From: an uncultured Oscillospiraceae bacterium
GTDB lineage: Bacteria > Bacillota > Clostridia > Oscillospirales > Oscillospiraceae
Reading direction: 5' to 3'
Length of the DNA stretch: 35,651 bases
NCBI GenBank assembly: GCA_944383165.1
Contig: CALWON010000126.1
Span: 1-35,651 of the forward strand
The position numbers and the translations under genes are program-made. Positions 26,281-34,857 of the stretch are shown here, piece by piece (the first letter of the stretch is position 1; each line of letters starts with the position of its first letter). The notes beneath the pieces are model-generated. The model was not told the origin of the DNA. It ran no database searches and saw only the letters and a program-made list of their open reading frames with translations.

Positions 26281-26891
26281 AGCGCAAAAACTCCTTTATA
26301 AATGGTCTCTCGGTTGGCTACCTTACACTCAGAAGCCTTGAGGATGGCAGAAATTTCTTCCACTGCGTTGGACACCTTGTCATTGATGACCAGATAATCA
26401 TAGTTTGGAATCTGGGAAAATTCCTCCCGTGCCTTCTCCAACCGTCCCTGAATCACATCTTCGCTGTCGGTATTTCTGGCGTGGAGACGGCGAGACAGCT
26501 CCTCAAAAGAGGGCGGGATCACAAAAATAAATAGGGCATCTGGTCGGCGTGCCCGCACTTTGGCAGCCCCCTTGACCTCAATATCCAGCAGTACATCTAT
26601 CCCCGCCTCTAGTTTCTCATCAATGACCTTCTGAGACGTGCCATAGTAGTTTCCCACATACTCGGCATGTTCCAAAAGTTCCTGACGTGCAATCATCCCC
26701 TCAAATTCTTCCCGTGTGACAAAATGGTAGTTCACTCCATTTTGCTCCCCCACACGGGGCTGTCTGGTGGTATAAGAAATGGAGAAATAGATATTTTCTC
26801 TCTGGGAAAATAACTCGGCAATCACGGTGCTTTTCCCCACACCGGAAGGACCAGAAAGTACAATGAGCTGCCCTTTTCCTCTCTTTTTCAT
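26277..26891 (-). CDS. gmk: Guanylate kinase
   Basis: Phosphorylates GMP to GDP with ATP. 204 aa. The P-loop [16 protein letters not shown] (12-27), GMP-binding [10 protein letters not shown] and the [12 protein letters not shown] region are intact, as is the [13 protein letters not shown] core. GGAGGAAG precedes ATG 26891, which overlaps the remA stop by 4 nt. Confidence 0.97.
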   Translation of the reverse strand: MKKRGKGQLIVLSGPSGVGKSTVIAELFSQRENIYFSISYTTRQPRVGEQNGVNYHFVTREEFEGMIARQELLEHAEYVGNYYGTSQKVIDEKLEAGIDVLLDIEVKGAAKVRARRPDALFIFVIPPSFEELSRRLHARNTDSEDVIQGRLEKAREEFSQIPNYDYLVINDKVSNAVEEISAILKASECKVANRETIYKGVFAL

Positions 26892-27154
26892 TCTTTTTCT
26901 TCCTCCTCTCTGGATTCTGTGCCTCCTTGCAACCGGTTGGACAGCACCTCTGGGGTCAGAGCTGACAGCACCACATGGTCGTTGTCCATAATCAAAACTG
27001 CCCGTGTCTTTCGCCCATAGGAGGCATCAATCAGAACGCCCCGCTCCCTTGCCTCCTGAATCATGCGTTTAATGGGAGCAGAATCTGGACCCACCACAGC
27101 AATCAGGCGACCCACAGAAATCAAATTTCCAAACCCGATGTTGAGCAATTTCAA
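26888..27154 (-). CDS. remA: RemA (DUF370) regulator
   Basis: A DNA-binding protein that in Bacillus activates biofilm matrix and osmoprotection genes; in non-biofilm Clostridia its targets are less clear. 88 aa. [20 protein letters not shown], then [20 protein letters not shown] and [18 protein letters not shown] follow RemA almost word for word. The frame could begin at TTG 27175, overlapping yicC. I choose TTG 27154 because it gives the family N-terminus (M-K-L-L-N-I-G-F) and has AAGGGGG eight bases upstream. The C-terminus is extended by an acidic tail. Confidence 0.94.
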   Translation of the reverse strand: MKLLNIGFGNLISVGRLIAVVGPDSAPIKRMIQEARERGVLIDASYGRKTRAVLIMDNDHVVLSALTPEVLSNRLQGGTESREEEEKE

Positions 27155-27167
27155 GGCGTTCGCCCCC

Positions 27168-28046
27168 TTACTCAATATTTTGTACTTGCTCCCGAATTTT
27201 CTCGATTTCCGCTTTCACATCTACCACATGGCGTGAAATTTCCAAATCGCTGCACTTGGAACCAATGGTGTTGGTTTCCCGGTTGAACTCCTGAATGAGG
27301 AAATCCAACTTTCTGCCCACTGCTCCCCCATCTTTGAGCATGGAACGCAACTGGTCAATGTGGCTTCTCAGGCGTACCGTCTCCTCATCCACTGCCACCT
27401 TATCCGCAAAAATAGCCGCCTCTGTGAGAATTCTAGCTGGGTCCAGCTGTGTATTTGACAATACCTCTGACATTTTGGCTTCCAGTCTGGCACGGTACTC
27501 CGCCACAGTCTGGGGAGAACGCTGTTCAATCACAGCCACATGTTCCTCAATGGTGGCTGCCCGTGTGAGAATGTCCTCATAGAGCCGCTTCCCTTCTGCA
27601 CTGCGCATCTGGTCAAAGTCTGCAAGGGCTTTCTCCAGTACGATGCAAATTTGCCCAGCCACCTGTTCTACATCTTCCTCCGCTTTCTGTGCCAGAAGCA
27701 CATCAGGGAAGCGACTGAGCAGGGCAGCAGAAATTTCACCGGACAGGTGATACCGCTCATTGAGCTGGCACAGGGCTGCATAGTAGCCGTCTGCCACTGG
27801 CTCATTGATGGTAATATCCACCTGTTCCATCCCTGTGTTGTCCAATGTGACAAACACATCCACTTTCCCTCGTGAAATACAGTTTTGTACCTGGGTTTTC
27901 ATCTTATCTTCTGCAAAGAGATACAACCTTGGCATACGGATATTGCAATCTAAGTATCTGTTATTGACAGACCGCAGCTCTACTGTAATGGTACAGCCCT
28001 CGAAGGTCTCCTCTGCTCGTCCATATCCTGTCATACTTTTGACCAT
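27168..28046 (-). CDS. yicC: YicC/YloC family endoribonuclease
   Basis: 292 aa. The N-terminus [19 protein letters not shown] and C-terminal DUF1732 part ([20 protein letters not shown]) are diagnostic. Members (YicC, YloC) are reported as metal-dependent endoribonucleases. The frame extends to GTG 28058, but that codon is only two bases from AAGGAT. ATG 28046 gives the typical N-terminus, though with a longer distance to the site. The start is uncertain by four residues. It stands at the head of the conserved yicC-remA-gmk-rpoZ block. Confidence 0.94.
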   Translation of the reverse strand: MVKSMTGYGRAEETFEGCTITVELRSVNNRYLDCNIRMPRLYLFAEDKMKTQVQNCISRGKVDVFVTLDNTGMEQVDITINEPVADGYYAALCQLNERYHLSGEISAALLSRFPDVLLAQKAEEDVEQVAGQICIVLEKALADFDQMRSAEGKRLYEDILTRAATIEEHVAVIEQRSPQTVAEYRARLEAKMSEVLSNTQLDPARILTEAAIFADKVAVDEETVRLRSHIDQLRSMLKDGGAVGRKLDFLIQEFNRETNTIGSKCSDLEISRHVVDVKAEIEKIREQVQNIE

Positions 28047-28085
28047 AGCTTGGGTCACATCCTTACTTTTCCTATTCTTTGGTAT

Positions 28086-28607
28086 TTATTGGCGCAGCCG
28101 CCCACTTAATCCATATATCAGACGGGACAGAGCAACATCATAAACCAGAAAGACCACACTGCCTGCCCCATGGAGCAGCAGTGTTTTACTGGTCATCCAG
28201 TCAGGCAACTGGGCTAGAAGCAGTGCCCCTGCCATGCGCCACAGCAGGAATAGAACCACATTAAAAAAGACCAGCTTTCCCAACCACTCTGCCACTCTGC
28301 CCACTTTCATTTCCAACAAACTTTTCAAAATGGGGTAGATTCCCATAAAACACAGGTACAGCAATGCAATACTCTTACTAGGCAGCAACAGCAGGGCAAG
28401 CAGCGACGTGGCAGCCCAACACAAAAGAGCCCCACTCCGTCCCACCTGCAACACCATTACCACAGGAAACAGCCCTGCCACTGCTGTGACTCCAATCTGA
28501 CCAGATGGCACCATACAGGCAAGCCATAAAATTGCCAGGCTGCCAGCTGTCAAAATACCCCCCAGTGCCATTCTCCCTGTGAGAGTAGAAAAACGCCCTT
28601 GCATCAT
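28086..28607 (-). CDS. Polytopic membrane protein of unknown function
   Basis: About 173 residues with five or six hydrophobic segments and no recognisable catalytic motif. The pattern [18 protein letters not shown] and [15 protein letters not shown] resembles the layout of ECF-transporter S components or related small membrane proteins, but this is only a similarity of style. Start uncertain: ATG 28607 or 28604 overlap the stop of the J-domain gene, and GTG 28613 is also possible. It is translationally linked to the upstream J-protein and DUF5685 genes and is followed by yicC after 27 nt. Confidence 0.75.
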   Translation of the reverse strand: MMQGRFSTLTGRMALGGILTAGSLAILWLACMVPSGQIGVTAVAGLFPVVMVLQVGRSGALLCWAATSLLALLLLPSKSIALLYLCFMGIYPILKSLLEMKVGRVAEWLGKLVFFNVVLFLLWRMAGALLLAQLPDWMTSKTLLLHGAGSVVFLVYDVALSRLIYGLSGRLRQ

Positions 28608-29206
28608 CCACACCCGTTACACAGACAGTTCAGACACAACATGGTAGTACAACAGTCCAAACTGTCCATCCCGCCACCGCCATAGGGGCGGTACGCCTGT
28701 CCTCCACGCTGCATCATTGCCAGAGCCTGACGATATTCCAAATTATTGGGGTCCATCTGCACTGCCAGATTGTAGTTTTGCATGGCCTCATCCAGCCAGC
28801 CCCTGCGATAGGCAATGCTGCCCATCAGGAAATACCACTCCCCATTCTTTTGGGGTACTTCCCGCAGAAGCTGTTCTGCTCCATTCAAATCCCCCATTTG
28901 AATCATATTTCTCACACGGCTGTATGTGGGATTCCCACTGCCTCCATACTGCTGCCCACTCTGTTGATAGCCATATCCACCACCAGAGGACTGCTGATAG
29001 GAGCCACCGCCCCCACCGCTTCTCTGCTTTTGAATGGTCTCATATGCCTCATTGATTTCCTTCATTTTTTCTTCTGCAAGGTCAGCCAGAGGGTTGTTGG
29101 CATAGTTATCTGGATGATACTTGCGGGCAAGTTCTCGATAAGCACGTTTGATTTCCTGATCACTGGCATTAGAACTGACGCCTAATACACTGTAAGGATC
29201 TCTCAT
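28604..29206 (-). CDS. J-domain protein with TPR and Cys-rich C-terminus
   Basis: 200 residues. A J domain at 1-62 ([20 protein letters not shown], with HPD at 31-33) should stimulate an Hsp70 (DnaK). A flexible Gly/Ser/Tyr/Gln linker follows (63-92). TPR-like helices come next (about 95-165, [18 protein letters not shown]). The tail holds six Cys in its last 16 residues (185, 186, 191, 194, 196, 199). It lacks the zinc-finger and substrate domains of DnaJ, so it is a specialised J-protein. The Cys tail suggests metal, Fe-S or lipid attachment; none is proven. Overlaps DUF5685 by 4 nt. Confidence 0.92.
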   Translation of the reverse strand: MRDPYSVLGVSSNASDQEIKRAYRELARKYHPDNYANNPLADLAEEKMKEINEAYETIQKQRSGGGGGSYQQSSGGGYGYQQSGQQYGGSGNPTYSRVRNMIQMGDLNGAEQLLREVPQKNGEWYFLMGSIAYRRGWLDEAMQNYNLAVQMDPNNLEYRQALAMMQRGGQAYRPYGGGGMDSLDCCTTMLCLNCLCNGCG

Positions 29207-30075
29207 AGATTACTTCTCCATATCTTTTGTTTTTTCAGTTGTTGATAGGTTCCATCCAGCACCGCTTTTTGTACCAGTGGAAGCCCTAAATATAAAATAT
29301 TTTCAATAATTGCCCAGCGACAGCCAAAGTCAATGAGCTGTGCTGCACTGCACATCAAATTCAGAGAGTGATTTAAGGTCACTGCCATTTGTTCCTGATG
29401 GGGTTCTCCTGAAAACCGCTGCTGAATGGGGTTGTAATTGCCCTCTTTTTGGTCCTGTTTGAAGTCATCCAGTGCATCAATGAGGTAAATCCAGCGACCC
29501 AGATGGTAGAGCAGTTCCTTCATGGCACGCTCCTCCCCCACATCTTCTCTGGGGATGGCTGCCCCCTGCAACAGAACTGCAAAGGTATCTGCCACTCTGT
29601 CCAAACTCCGGCAGTTTTCCCCTTCCAGTTGGGAGAGGTTCTGTAACTGCTTCTGCACCAGAAGGTCAAACGCCTGCCGCTGTCTGGCAGCTTTCCGATA
29701 GGCAGGGGACAGCAGGAAACACAACATCCTGTATGGAATCCCCTTCCATACACTGCTGTCCTGCACTTTGTCTTTCAACTGCCAGTAAGTGAGAATCACA
29801 CTTTCATCGGCAGCTGCTACCAGTGCCTCATTGGCTACACACATGGTTTTCTTTAAAAATGGATTGGCATGGCACCGCCCTCTGCAAACGGGGAATTGCG
29901 GCTCCCCTTTGCAGAGTAACAGAGCCAAAAAGGTAAAATCAAAGTTCAAAAACATGGGAGCAATCCACCCATAGCGTTGACGCAGTGTTCCACATAGACC
30001 ACAGTAGGTAGCACGGTAGCGGTCAAAATCTTTGCATTTCAATTCTTCCCGCACTGGTCTTACATAGCCAAACAT
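29203..30075 (-). CDS. DUF5685 family protein, Cys-rich with two DxxxD motifs
   Basis: 290 residues, largely helical, no signal peptide or clear membrane span. The N-terminal [20 protein letters not shown] and [13 protein letters not shown] are characteristic of DUF5685. Cys at 14, 25, 28, 55, 64, 68 and 79 could bind a metal. Further on are KDKVQD (Asp102, Asp106) and [11 protein letters not shown] (Asp200, 203, 204, 208) followed by GNYNP. Two Asp motifs about 100 residues apart in a helical protein recall the DxxxD pairs of squalene/phytoene synthase-like enzymes; that link is my inference. AAGGGG precedes ATG 30075. Coupled to the J-protein gene by ATGA. Confidence 0.85.
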   Translation of the reverse strand: MFGYVRPVREELKCKDFDRYRATYCGLCGTLRQRYGWIAPMFLNFDFTFLALLLCKGEPQFPVCRGRCHANPFLKKTMCVANEALVAAADESVILTYWQLKDKVQDSSVWKGIPYRMLCFLLSPAYRKAARQRQAFDLLVQKQLQNLSQLEGENCRSLDRVADTFAVLLQGAAIPREDVGEERAMKELLYHLGRWIYLIDALDDFKQDQKEGNYNPIQQRFSGEPHQEQMAVTLNHSLNLMCSAAQLIDFGCRWAIIENILYLGLPLVQKAVLDGTYQQLKKQKIWRSNL

Positions 30076-30088
30076 GGCAGGCAGCCCC

Positions 30089-30508
30089 TTAAAATAGCTG
30101 TTTGAGGATGGTAAACTCTGGGGCTTGTCGCTTCATCAGGGAGCGATTGACCAAAATAGCTGGCAAAAATGCCACCACCAGTCCCACAACAGCCGTTCCC
30201 ATCGCTGCCAAATCCCCCAGCCCTGCCAGTTTTCCCAGCAGGTAACCCAACACCAGCCCAAGGCACGGCAGGGCAAAGACCAGGGCCAACATGCCAATGG
30301 AATTGCCCACGGTTGGTTCCACTTCCACCCGGTCCCCAGGTTTTGCCCCAATGGGATTGCTGGCAACTGCCAGGATTTCCTGTTTTGGGGGCTGCATACA
30401 ACCGGAACAGTTCCCACTACAGTTGAGACCGCATTCCACCTGGCGCAGCAGGGACACCTCCACCACACCGTTTTTCAGTTCTTTTTTGACTATGGCACTT
30501 TGATTCAT
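30089..30508 (-). CDS. RseC/SoxR-reducing-system-like membrane protein
   Basis: 139 residues matching the RseC_MucC family: Cys-rich cytosolic N-terminus (CGLNCSGNCSGC), a short beta domain (GDRVEVEP), then two transmembrane helices (about 70-90 and 98-120). RseC is associated with redox proteins and SoxR reduction in Proteobacteria, and with Rnf-type electron transfer; its role in Clostridia is unsettled. GGAGG precedes ATG 30508. Thirteen nt separate it from the DUF5685 gene and 16 nt from cdaR. Confidence 0.9.
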   Translation of the reverse strand: MNQSAIVKKELKNGVVEVSLLRQVECGLNCSGNCSGCMQPPKQEILAVASNPIGAKPGDRVEVEPTVGNSIGMLALVFALPCLGLVLGYLLGKLAGLGDLAAMGTAVVGLVVAFLPAILVNRSLMKRQAPEFTILKQLF

Positions 30509-30524
30509 AATAAATAGCCTCCGA

Positions 30525-31754
30525 CTATTTGCTCACATTTACATTGATGGTATACTCACCCACAACGCCCACAGCATCGCTGGCATCCAGATAGACCTGC
30601 ACTTTCACCGAGGACTGTCCTGTGGCATTCAGGTTGGACAGGTCTGCCACAATCCGCAGTTTACTGGCATCCAGTTGCCCCAGTTCTGTCTCATCTCCAC
30701 GCACCACCACCAGCCGTTCCTGTGTCATCAGCTCTACTGTATATCCAGCCGGTTGATTGATTAGGGAAATATTACTGACTGTAAACGTCCTGGTGGGCAG
30801 TTCCTTCAGTTCTACCTCGACGGTTGCCTCTGTAATCCCCAGCACATTTTCCAAGGTGGGGGACAGGCTGATGGGCATGGATTTCTTACCGCTTCCCACA
30901 ATGGTGGAAAGGTCAATACTACCCACAGAAATTTCCGTCAGGGCATCAGTTTCCTCCTTAGAGCCTACCACTGTGATACTCTCTGGTGTAATTTTGTAGC
31001 TGAGTACATCTTCTGGCGTTGCTCCACCGCCGGCAACAAACTCCACTGTCAGGGGCACCTCTTTAATCACACCCACCGGCAATGTCACATAGACTGCTTC
31101 CACACTCAAACTGGGCTGCTGTGTGGTAATCACTGCCCCATTCTGGTCAAACAGTTTCAATGGAAGAGTACCTGCATAGGTCTCATCCAGGTTTTCCGCA
31201 CTCAGCACAGCCACCACACGCTTCACCTGTTCCACCTGTTCCTGTGTGCCACTCAGTTCCACGGTCTCCGGCTGGATCTCCGGCGTACCAGCCTGGTAGC
31301 CATCTGCCACACTGCCTTCCAACTGGAATTCCACTGGTCTTGTTTCCGTCACAAGGGTGTCAATGGTCACACGCAAAGACTGATTCTGTTCTGGAAAATA
31401 GGAACCTGTTGTGTTGATATTGGTGGGCAGCTTTGCCACCCATAAAATCTCATATTCTCCAGCCGCAGTACAATTTGAAACATCCAGAGAGACGGTAATG
31501 TTACTTCGGTTTAAACTGTTTCTCACACTGATGGGGGCCTGTACTTCTACATCCACAGTATCCTGAGAAATCTCACTGACAGTCAATCCCCGCTCCTCCA
31601 GCATCCGTTCTCCCACAAGCTGCACTGGCACATTGTAGACTGTCCATCGCTGGGTGGAGTCATCCACCTCACGCACATAGAGCCAGAACACCAATGCCAG
31701 GAAAATGGAAAAGAAAATGTATACCCCTCGACTTTCACGCAAACGCTCCAGCAT
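30525..31754 (-). CDS. cdaR: CdaA regulator CdaR (YbbR-domain protein)
   Basis: A membrane-anchored extracytoplasmic protein that modulates CdaA. 409 aa. One N-terminal transmembrane helix (FFSIFLALVFWLYV, about 14-27) is followed by three to four YbbR repeats. These carry characteristic stretches such as FQLEGSVADGYQ, PETVELSGTQEQVEQVKRVV and PESITVVGSKEETDALTEI. The start overlaps the cdaA stop by one base (TAATG) with AAGGAGG upstream. Confidence 0.95.
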   Translation of the reverse strand: MLERLRESRGVYIFFSIFLALVFWLYVREVDDSTQRWTVYNVPVQLVGERMLEERGLTVSEISQDTVDVEVQAPISVRNSLNRSNITVSLDVSNCTAAGEYEILWVAKLPTNINTTGSYFPEQNQSLRVTIDTLVTETRPVEFQLEGSVADGYQAGTPEIQPETVELSGTQEQVEQVKRVVAVLSAENLDETYAGTLPLKLFDQNGAVITTQQPSLSVEAVYVTLPVGVIKEVPLTVEFVAGGGATPEDVLSYKITPESITVVGSKEETDALTEISVGSIDLSTIVGSGKKSMPISLSPTLENVLGITEATVEVELKELPTRTFTVSNISLINQPAGYTVELMTQERLVVVRGDETELGQLDASKLRIVADLSNLNATGQSSVKVQVYLDASDAVGVVGEYTINVNVSK

Positions 31755-32659
31755 TATGGTTCCTCCTTCTTTTCCTTGGTTAGCCAGCTTGCAAGCCAGG
31801 ATTTTGTATTTTTCTCCTGTTCATCTGGATATGGTTCAGACAACAACTCATTGCGCAAAAGCTGTTTGAGGGTTTCAGGTGCCAGATGCCGTTTGAGCAT
31901 CCCGCCCACTGCTGCCGAGATGGAGCCGGTTTCCTCTGATACAATGACCACCACTGCATCGGAGTGTTCACTGGCTCCAATGCCTGCCCTGTGCCGCATA
32001 CCCAGTTCCCGGCTCAGGTTTACATTGCCAGACAGGGGCAACATACACCCAGCACCTACAATACGACCATTGCGCACAATCACAGCACCATCGTGGAGGG
32101 GGGCTTTATTCCAAAACAGATTTTTCAACAGCTCGCTGGAGACAGAACAGTCCAGCACAGTGCCTGTTTTAATGGCATCATCAAACATATTCTGCCGTTC
32201 AAATACCATCAGAGCCCCTACTTTATCTTTTGATAAATCAGTATAGGCTTTCACAGTCTCCTCAATGGCACTTTCCAAATCCTGTGGGGCAACCACACGC
32301 TGTCCACTGAACATCCCAGCCAGTTTGCCACTGCCCATATGTTCCAGCATCCGCCGCAGTTCCGGCTGGAATAAAATCACCAGCACCACAAGCCCCCACT
32401 CCACCACACGGTTGAGCAGAAAACTGGTGGCAGTCAACTGTGCCACAGAGGCAAGCCACATGGCAACCACCAAAACAAAAATGCCTTTTAGTACACGACC
32501 GGAGCTTGTCCGACGCATGAACCACAAAATCTGATAGACAACAAAAGCCAAAATAGCAACATCAATGAGATCAGAAATACGTACCGTTGCCAGAAACGGA
32601 ATCTCCTCTTGAAAGAAGCTCAATACGGTCTCAATCAAAGTTACCCCTTCTTTCTCCAT
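31754..32659 (-). CDS. cdaA: Diadenylate cyclase CdaA
   Basis: Makes c-di-AMP from two ATP at the membrane; c-di-AMP controls potassium and osmolyte balance. 301 aa from ATG 32659: three transmembrane helices (about 30-95), then the DAC domain with HDGAVIV (catalytic DGA at 190-192) and RHRAG (RHR at 222-224). Start codon is uncertain. TTG 32677 follows TGGAG by five bases and TTG 32638 follows AAGAAGGGG by five, whereas ATG 32659 has only a weak site. It is the first gene behind the promoter at 32705-32733. Confidence 0.95.
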   Translation of the reverse strand: MEKEGVTLIETVLSFFQEEIPFLATVRISDLIDVAILAFVVYQILWFMRRTSSGRVLKGIFVLVVAMWLASVAQLTATSFLLNRVVEWGLVVLVILFQPELRRMLEHMGSGKLAGMFSGQRVVAPQDLESAIEETVKAYTDLSKDKVGALMVFERQNMFDDAIKTGTVLDCSVSSELLKNLFWNKAPLHDGAVIVRNGRIVGAGCMLPLSGNVNLSRELGMRHRAGIGASEHSDAVVVIVSEETGSISAAVGGMLKRHLAPETLKQLLRNELLSEPYPDEQEKNTKSWLASWLTKEKKEEP

Positions 32660-32704
32660 TCTGAAGCCTGATTGCAACACAACTCCAGTATGCTTATCTT
32701 AGCT

Positions 32705-32733
32705 ATTATACGTCATTCCTGTTTTCTTGGCAA
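32705..32733 (-). promoter_or_regulatory. Sigma-A-type promoter upstream of cdaA
   Basis: Minus-strand TTGCCA (32733-32728), 17-nt spacer, TATAAT (32710-32705). Predicted start near 32698, about 40 nt before ATG 32659. It is the only strong promoter match I found for the run of genes from cdaA to rsgA. Confidence 0.6.
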
Positions 32734-32787
32734 CCACTAATCCAAAAACCAACCATGAATTTTTCGTAAAGTTTTTCCTTTTTCTCC

Positions 32788-32831
32788 AAAAAAGAGAACA
32801 GGTGCAGCGGAAATTCCTTCTGCATCTGTTC
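32788..32831 (-). terminator. Terminator after the cysteine-desulfurase-family gene
   Basis: A 12-bp stem with one wobble (32796-32807 with 32820-32831) and 12-nt loop, followed on the minus strand by CTCTTTTTTGG. It lies 27 nt past the stop at 32859 and separates the isp/sulfur unit from the cdaA promoter. Confidence 0.85.
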
Positions 32832-32858
32832 CCATGTTGCTTTGAATATCACCTGTTT

Positions 32859-33989
32859 CTATCCTCTGGCAACCACACGGCGTACACTGTCCACAAAGCG
32901 GTTGATTTCCTGTGGGGTATTGAAGGCAGAAACACTGGCTCTCACTGTGCCCTCCTCCAGTGTCCCCACAGTCTGGTGAGCCAGTGGTGCACAGTGCAGC
33001 CCTGCACGCAGGGCAAACCCCATTGCCCCCAGTTTCTGTGCCAGTTCCTCACAGTCCCAGCCTTCCACCTGAAAGGATAAAACACCTGCCTGTGTGCCTG
33101 GCTGCCCCCCATTCCAGAATGCCTTCACTTTGGGCATTCCCTCAAATGCCCGCCCCATCCGGCGCACAAGTGCTTCTTCATGATTCCGAATGGTAGAAAC
33201 TCCCTTTTGTGCTACAAAACGTAGTCCCTCCAAAAGCCCCGCAATCCCTGTTACGTTCAATGTTCCAGCCTCCAACCGGTCGGGCAAAAAGTCCGGCATG
33301 GTCTGGTCTTTGGAATTGCTGCCTGTGCCGCCCTGTAACAGTGGGACAGCCTCCTGCCCACACAGCAGCAGCCCTGTCCCCTGTGGACCATACAGCCCCT
33401 TGTGTCCCGGCATTGCTACAAAGGCGGCAGAAAGTGCCCCAGCATCAATGGGGATACAACCAGCCGACTGGGAGGCATCCACAATCAGGGGCACCTGATG
33501 TCTTTGACAAGCCTTTGCAATATCCTCTATGGGCAATACATACCCAAACACATTGGACACATGGGTACATACCACCGCATCCACACCCTCTGTCAGATTT
33601 CTCTCCACTGCCTCCAGCATCCGTTTCTGGTCAAACAGGGGGCTGGATGCAATTTTGACGGTCAGATTTGGGATGGCATAGAGCACTCTGGTCACTGCAT
33701 TGTGTTCATAGCCGGAAATCAACACTCTGTCCCCAGGCTTCACCAGGGATTTGATGGCAATATTCAGCCCGTGGGTTGCGTTTAGGGTAAACACCACCTG
33801 TTCTGGATTTTCCATAGAAAACAGGGAAGCCGCCTGTTGCCTGCATTGAAATACGACCTGCCCTGCACCCATAGCAGCACGATGCCCCCCTCGACCGGGG
33901 CTTGCCAGATTTCCAACTGCATAGGCACAGGCTCTTGCCACTTTAGGCGGCTTTTGCAGTGTGGTGGCAGCACTGTCCAGATAAATCAA
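32859..33989 (-). CDS. Class V aminotransferase, cysteine desulfurase family
   Basis: A PLP-dependent enzyme likely to release sulfur from cysteine as a persulfide. 376 aa. The N-terminus IYLDSAATTLQKP, PLP pocket FTLNATHGLN, VDASQSAGCIPID and the Schiff-base Lys in MPGHKGLYGPQGTG are present. GLHCAPLAH carries the candidate persulfide Cys. This is the small 'EGC' subfamily of cysteine desulfurase-like proteins rather than IscS/NifS proper. The start is TTG 33989 after an excellent AGGAGGTGG, overlapping the DUF3343 stop (TTGA). Confidence 0.92.
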   Translation of the reverse strand: MIYLDSAATTLQKPPKVARACAYAVGNLASPGRGGHRAAMGAGQVVFQCRQQAASLFSMENPEQVVFTLNATHGLNIAIKSLVKPGDRVLISGYEHNAVTRVLYAIPNLTVKIASSPLFDQKRMLEAVERNLTEGVDAVVCTHVSNVFGYVLPIEDIAKACQRHQVPLIVDASQSAGCIPIDAGALSAAFVAMPGHKGLYGPQGTGLLLCGQEAVPLLQGGTGSNSKDQTMPDFLPDRLEAGTLNVTGIAGLLEGLRFVAQKGVSTIRNHEEALVRRMGRAFEGMPKVKAFWNGGQPGTQAGVLSFQVEGWDCEELAQKLGAMGFALRAGLHCAPLAHQTVGTLEEGTVRASVSAFNTPQEINRFVDSVRRVVARG

Positions 33990-34240
33990 AATGCCACCTC
34001 CTGATACCTGCCATCACTATTAAACACAAAAACCCGTTTGGGGTCCAGCCCAGCCTGATGGAGTACCTGCAACCCCTTGGTGAGATGTTTCTGCGCAATT
34101 TTGACCACATAGCTGCACCCCTCTCCAGCAAGGCTTTTGGGAGAGCGGAAGATCTGTGCTGAGATTCCTGCCCGCTCCAGTGCCGCCGCTGTGCGCTGTG
34201 CGTAGGTGAGAGAGCGACATATAATAAAGTAATAGGGCAT
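33986..34240 (-). CDS. DUF3343 protein, putative sulfur/selenium carrier
   Basis: 84 residues. YFIICRSLTYAQRTAAALER and the Cys-containing SLAGEGCSYVVKI (Cys42) match DUF3343, which is described as a putative Se/S carrier. The cysteine would carry a persulfide. Coupled by overlap to the cysteine desulfurase-family gene, which fits a donor-acceptor pair. AAAGGAA precedes ATG 34240. 107 nt separate it from ispF; I see no gene in that gap. Confidence 0.88.
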   Translation of the reverse strand: MPYYFIICRSLTYAQRTAAALERAGISAQIFRSPKSLAGEGCSYVVKIAQKHLTKGLQVLHQAGLDPKRVFVFNSDGRYQEVAF

Positions 34241-34347
34241 AACACTGTTCCTTTCTGGGGCTCAATCTCATCTGCCTCCTGACCATTGCCGCAGCAGAAC
34301 ACCCCCTAGACCAGTGTATGCCCTTGATTGTCTGTGTGATACCCGAT

Positions 34348-34821
34348 TTATTTTTTTTCAATGAGGCATACACAGTGGGCTGCAATGCCCTCCTCTGCCC
34401 CAGTGAAGCCCAACTTCTCCTCAGTGGTTGCTTTCACATTGACCTGATCCATAGAAATCCCCATACAGCAAGCCAAATTGTCCCGCATCGCCTCGATATA
34501 GGGAGCCAGCTTGGGCTTCTGCGCCAGAATGGTGGCATCCACATTGACCACAGTATACCCCTTCTGTGCCAGTTTTCCCATCACTTCACTGAGCAAACTC
34601 AGACTGTCTGCCCCTTCGTAGGCTGGATCTGTGTCTGGAAAGTGGCGGCCAATGTCACCCAGAGCGGCTGCCCCCAACAGGGCATCCATCACTGCATGGG
34701 TCAGTACATCTGCATCTGAATGCCCCAGCAATCCCAAAGTATGAGGGATGGAAACCCCACCCAAAATCAAATCCCGTCCCTCTACCAGTCGATGTACATC
34801 ATAGCCGTGTCCAATTCTCAT
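34348..34821 (-). CDS. ispF: 2-C-methyl-D-erythritol 2,4-cyclodiphosphate synthase
   Basis: Cyclises CDP-methylerythritol 2-phosphate in the MEP isoprenoid pathway. 157 aa, the usual length. Metal site DVH (8-11), [28 protein letters not shown] and the [11 protein letters not shown] loop are intact. AGGGGGC precedes ATG 34821. It follows ispD by 36 nt. Confidence 0.97.
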   Translation of the reverse strand: MRIGHGYDVHRLVEGRDLILGGVSIPHTLGLLGHSDADVLTHAVMDALLGAAALGDIGRHFPDTDPAYEGADSLSLLSEVMGKLAQKGYTVVNVDATILAQKPKLAPYIEAMRDNLACCMGISMDQVNVKATTEEKLGFTGAEEGIAAHCVCLIEKK

Positions 34822-34857
34822 CTCAAAAGCCCCCTTGTTTTGTGTTGTATCCCGTGT

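Noticed and set aside
34020..34385. 121-codon minus-strand frame between ispF and DUF3343
   Set aside because: It overlaps both true genes out of frame and its translation is low in family-like features.
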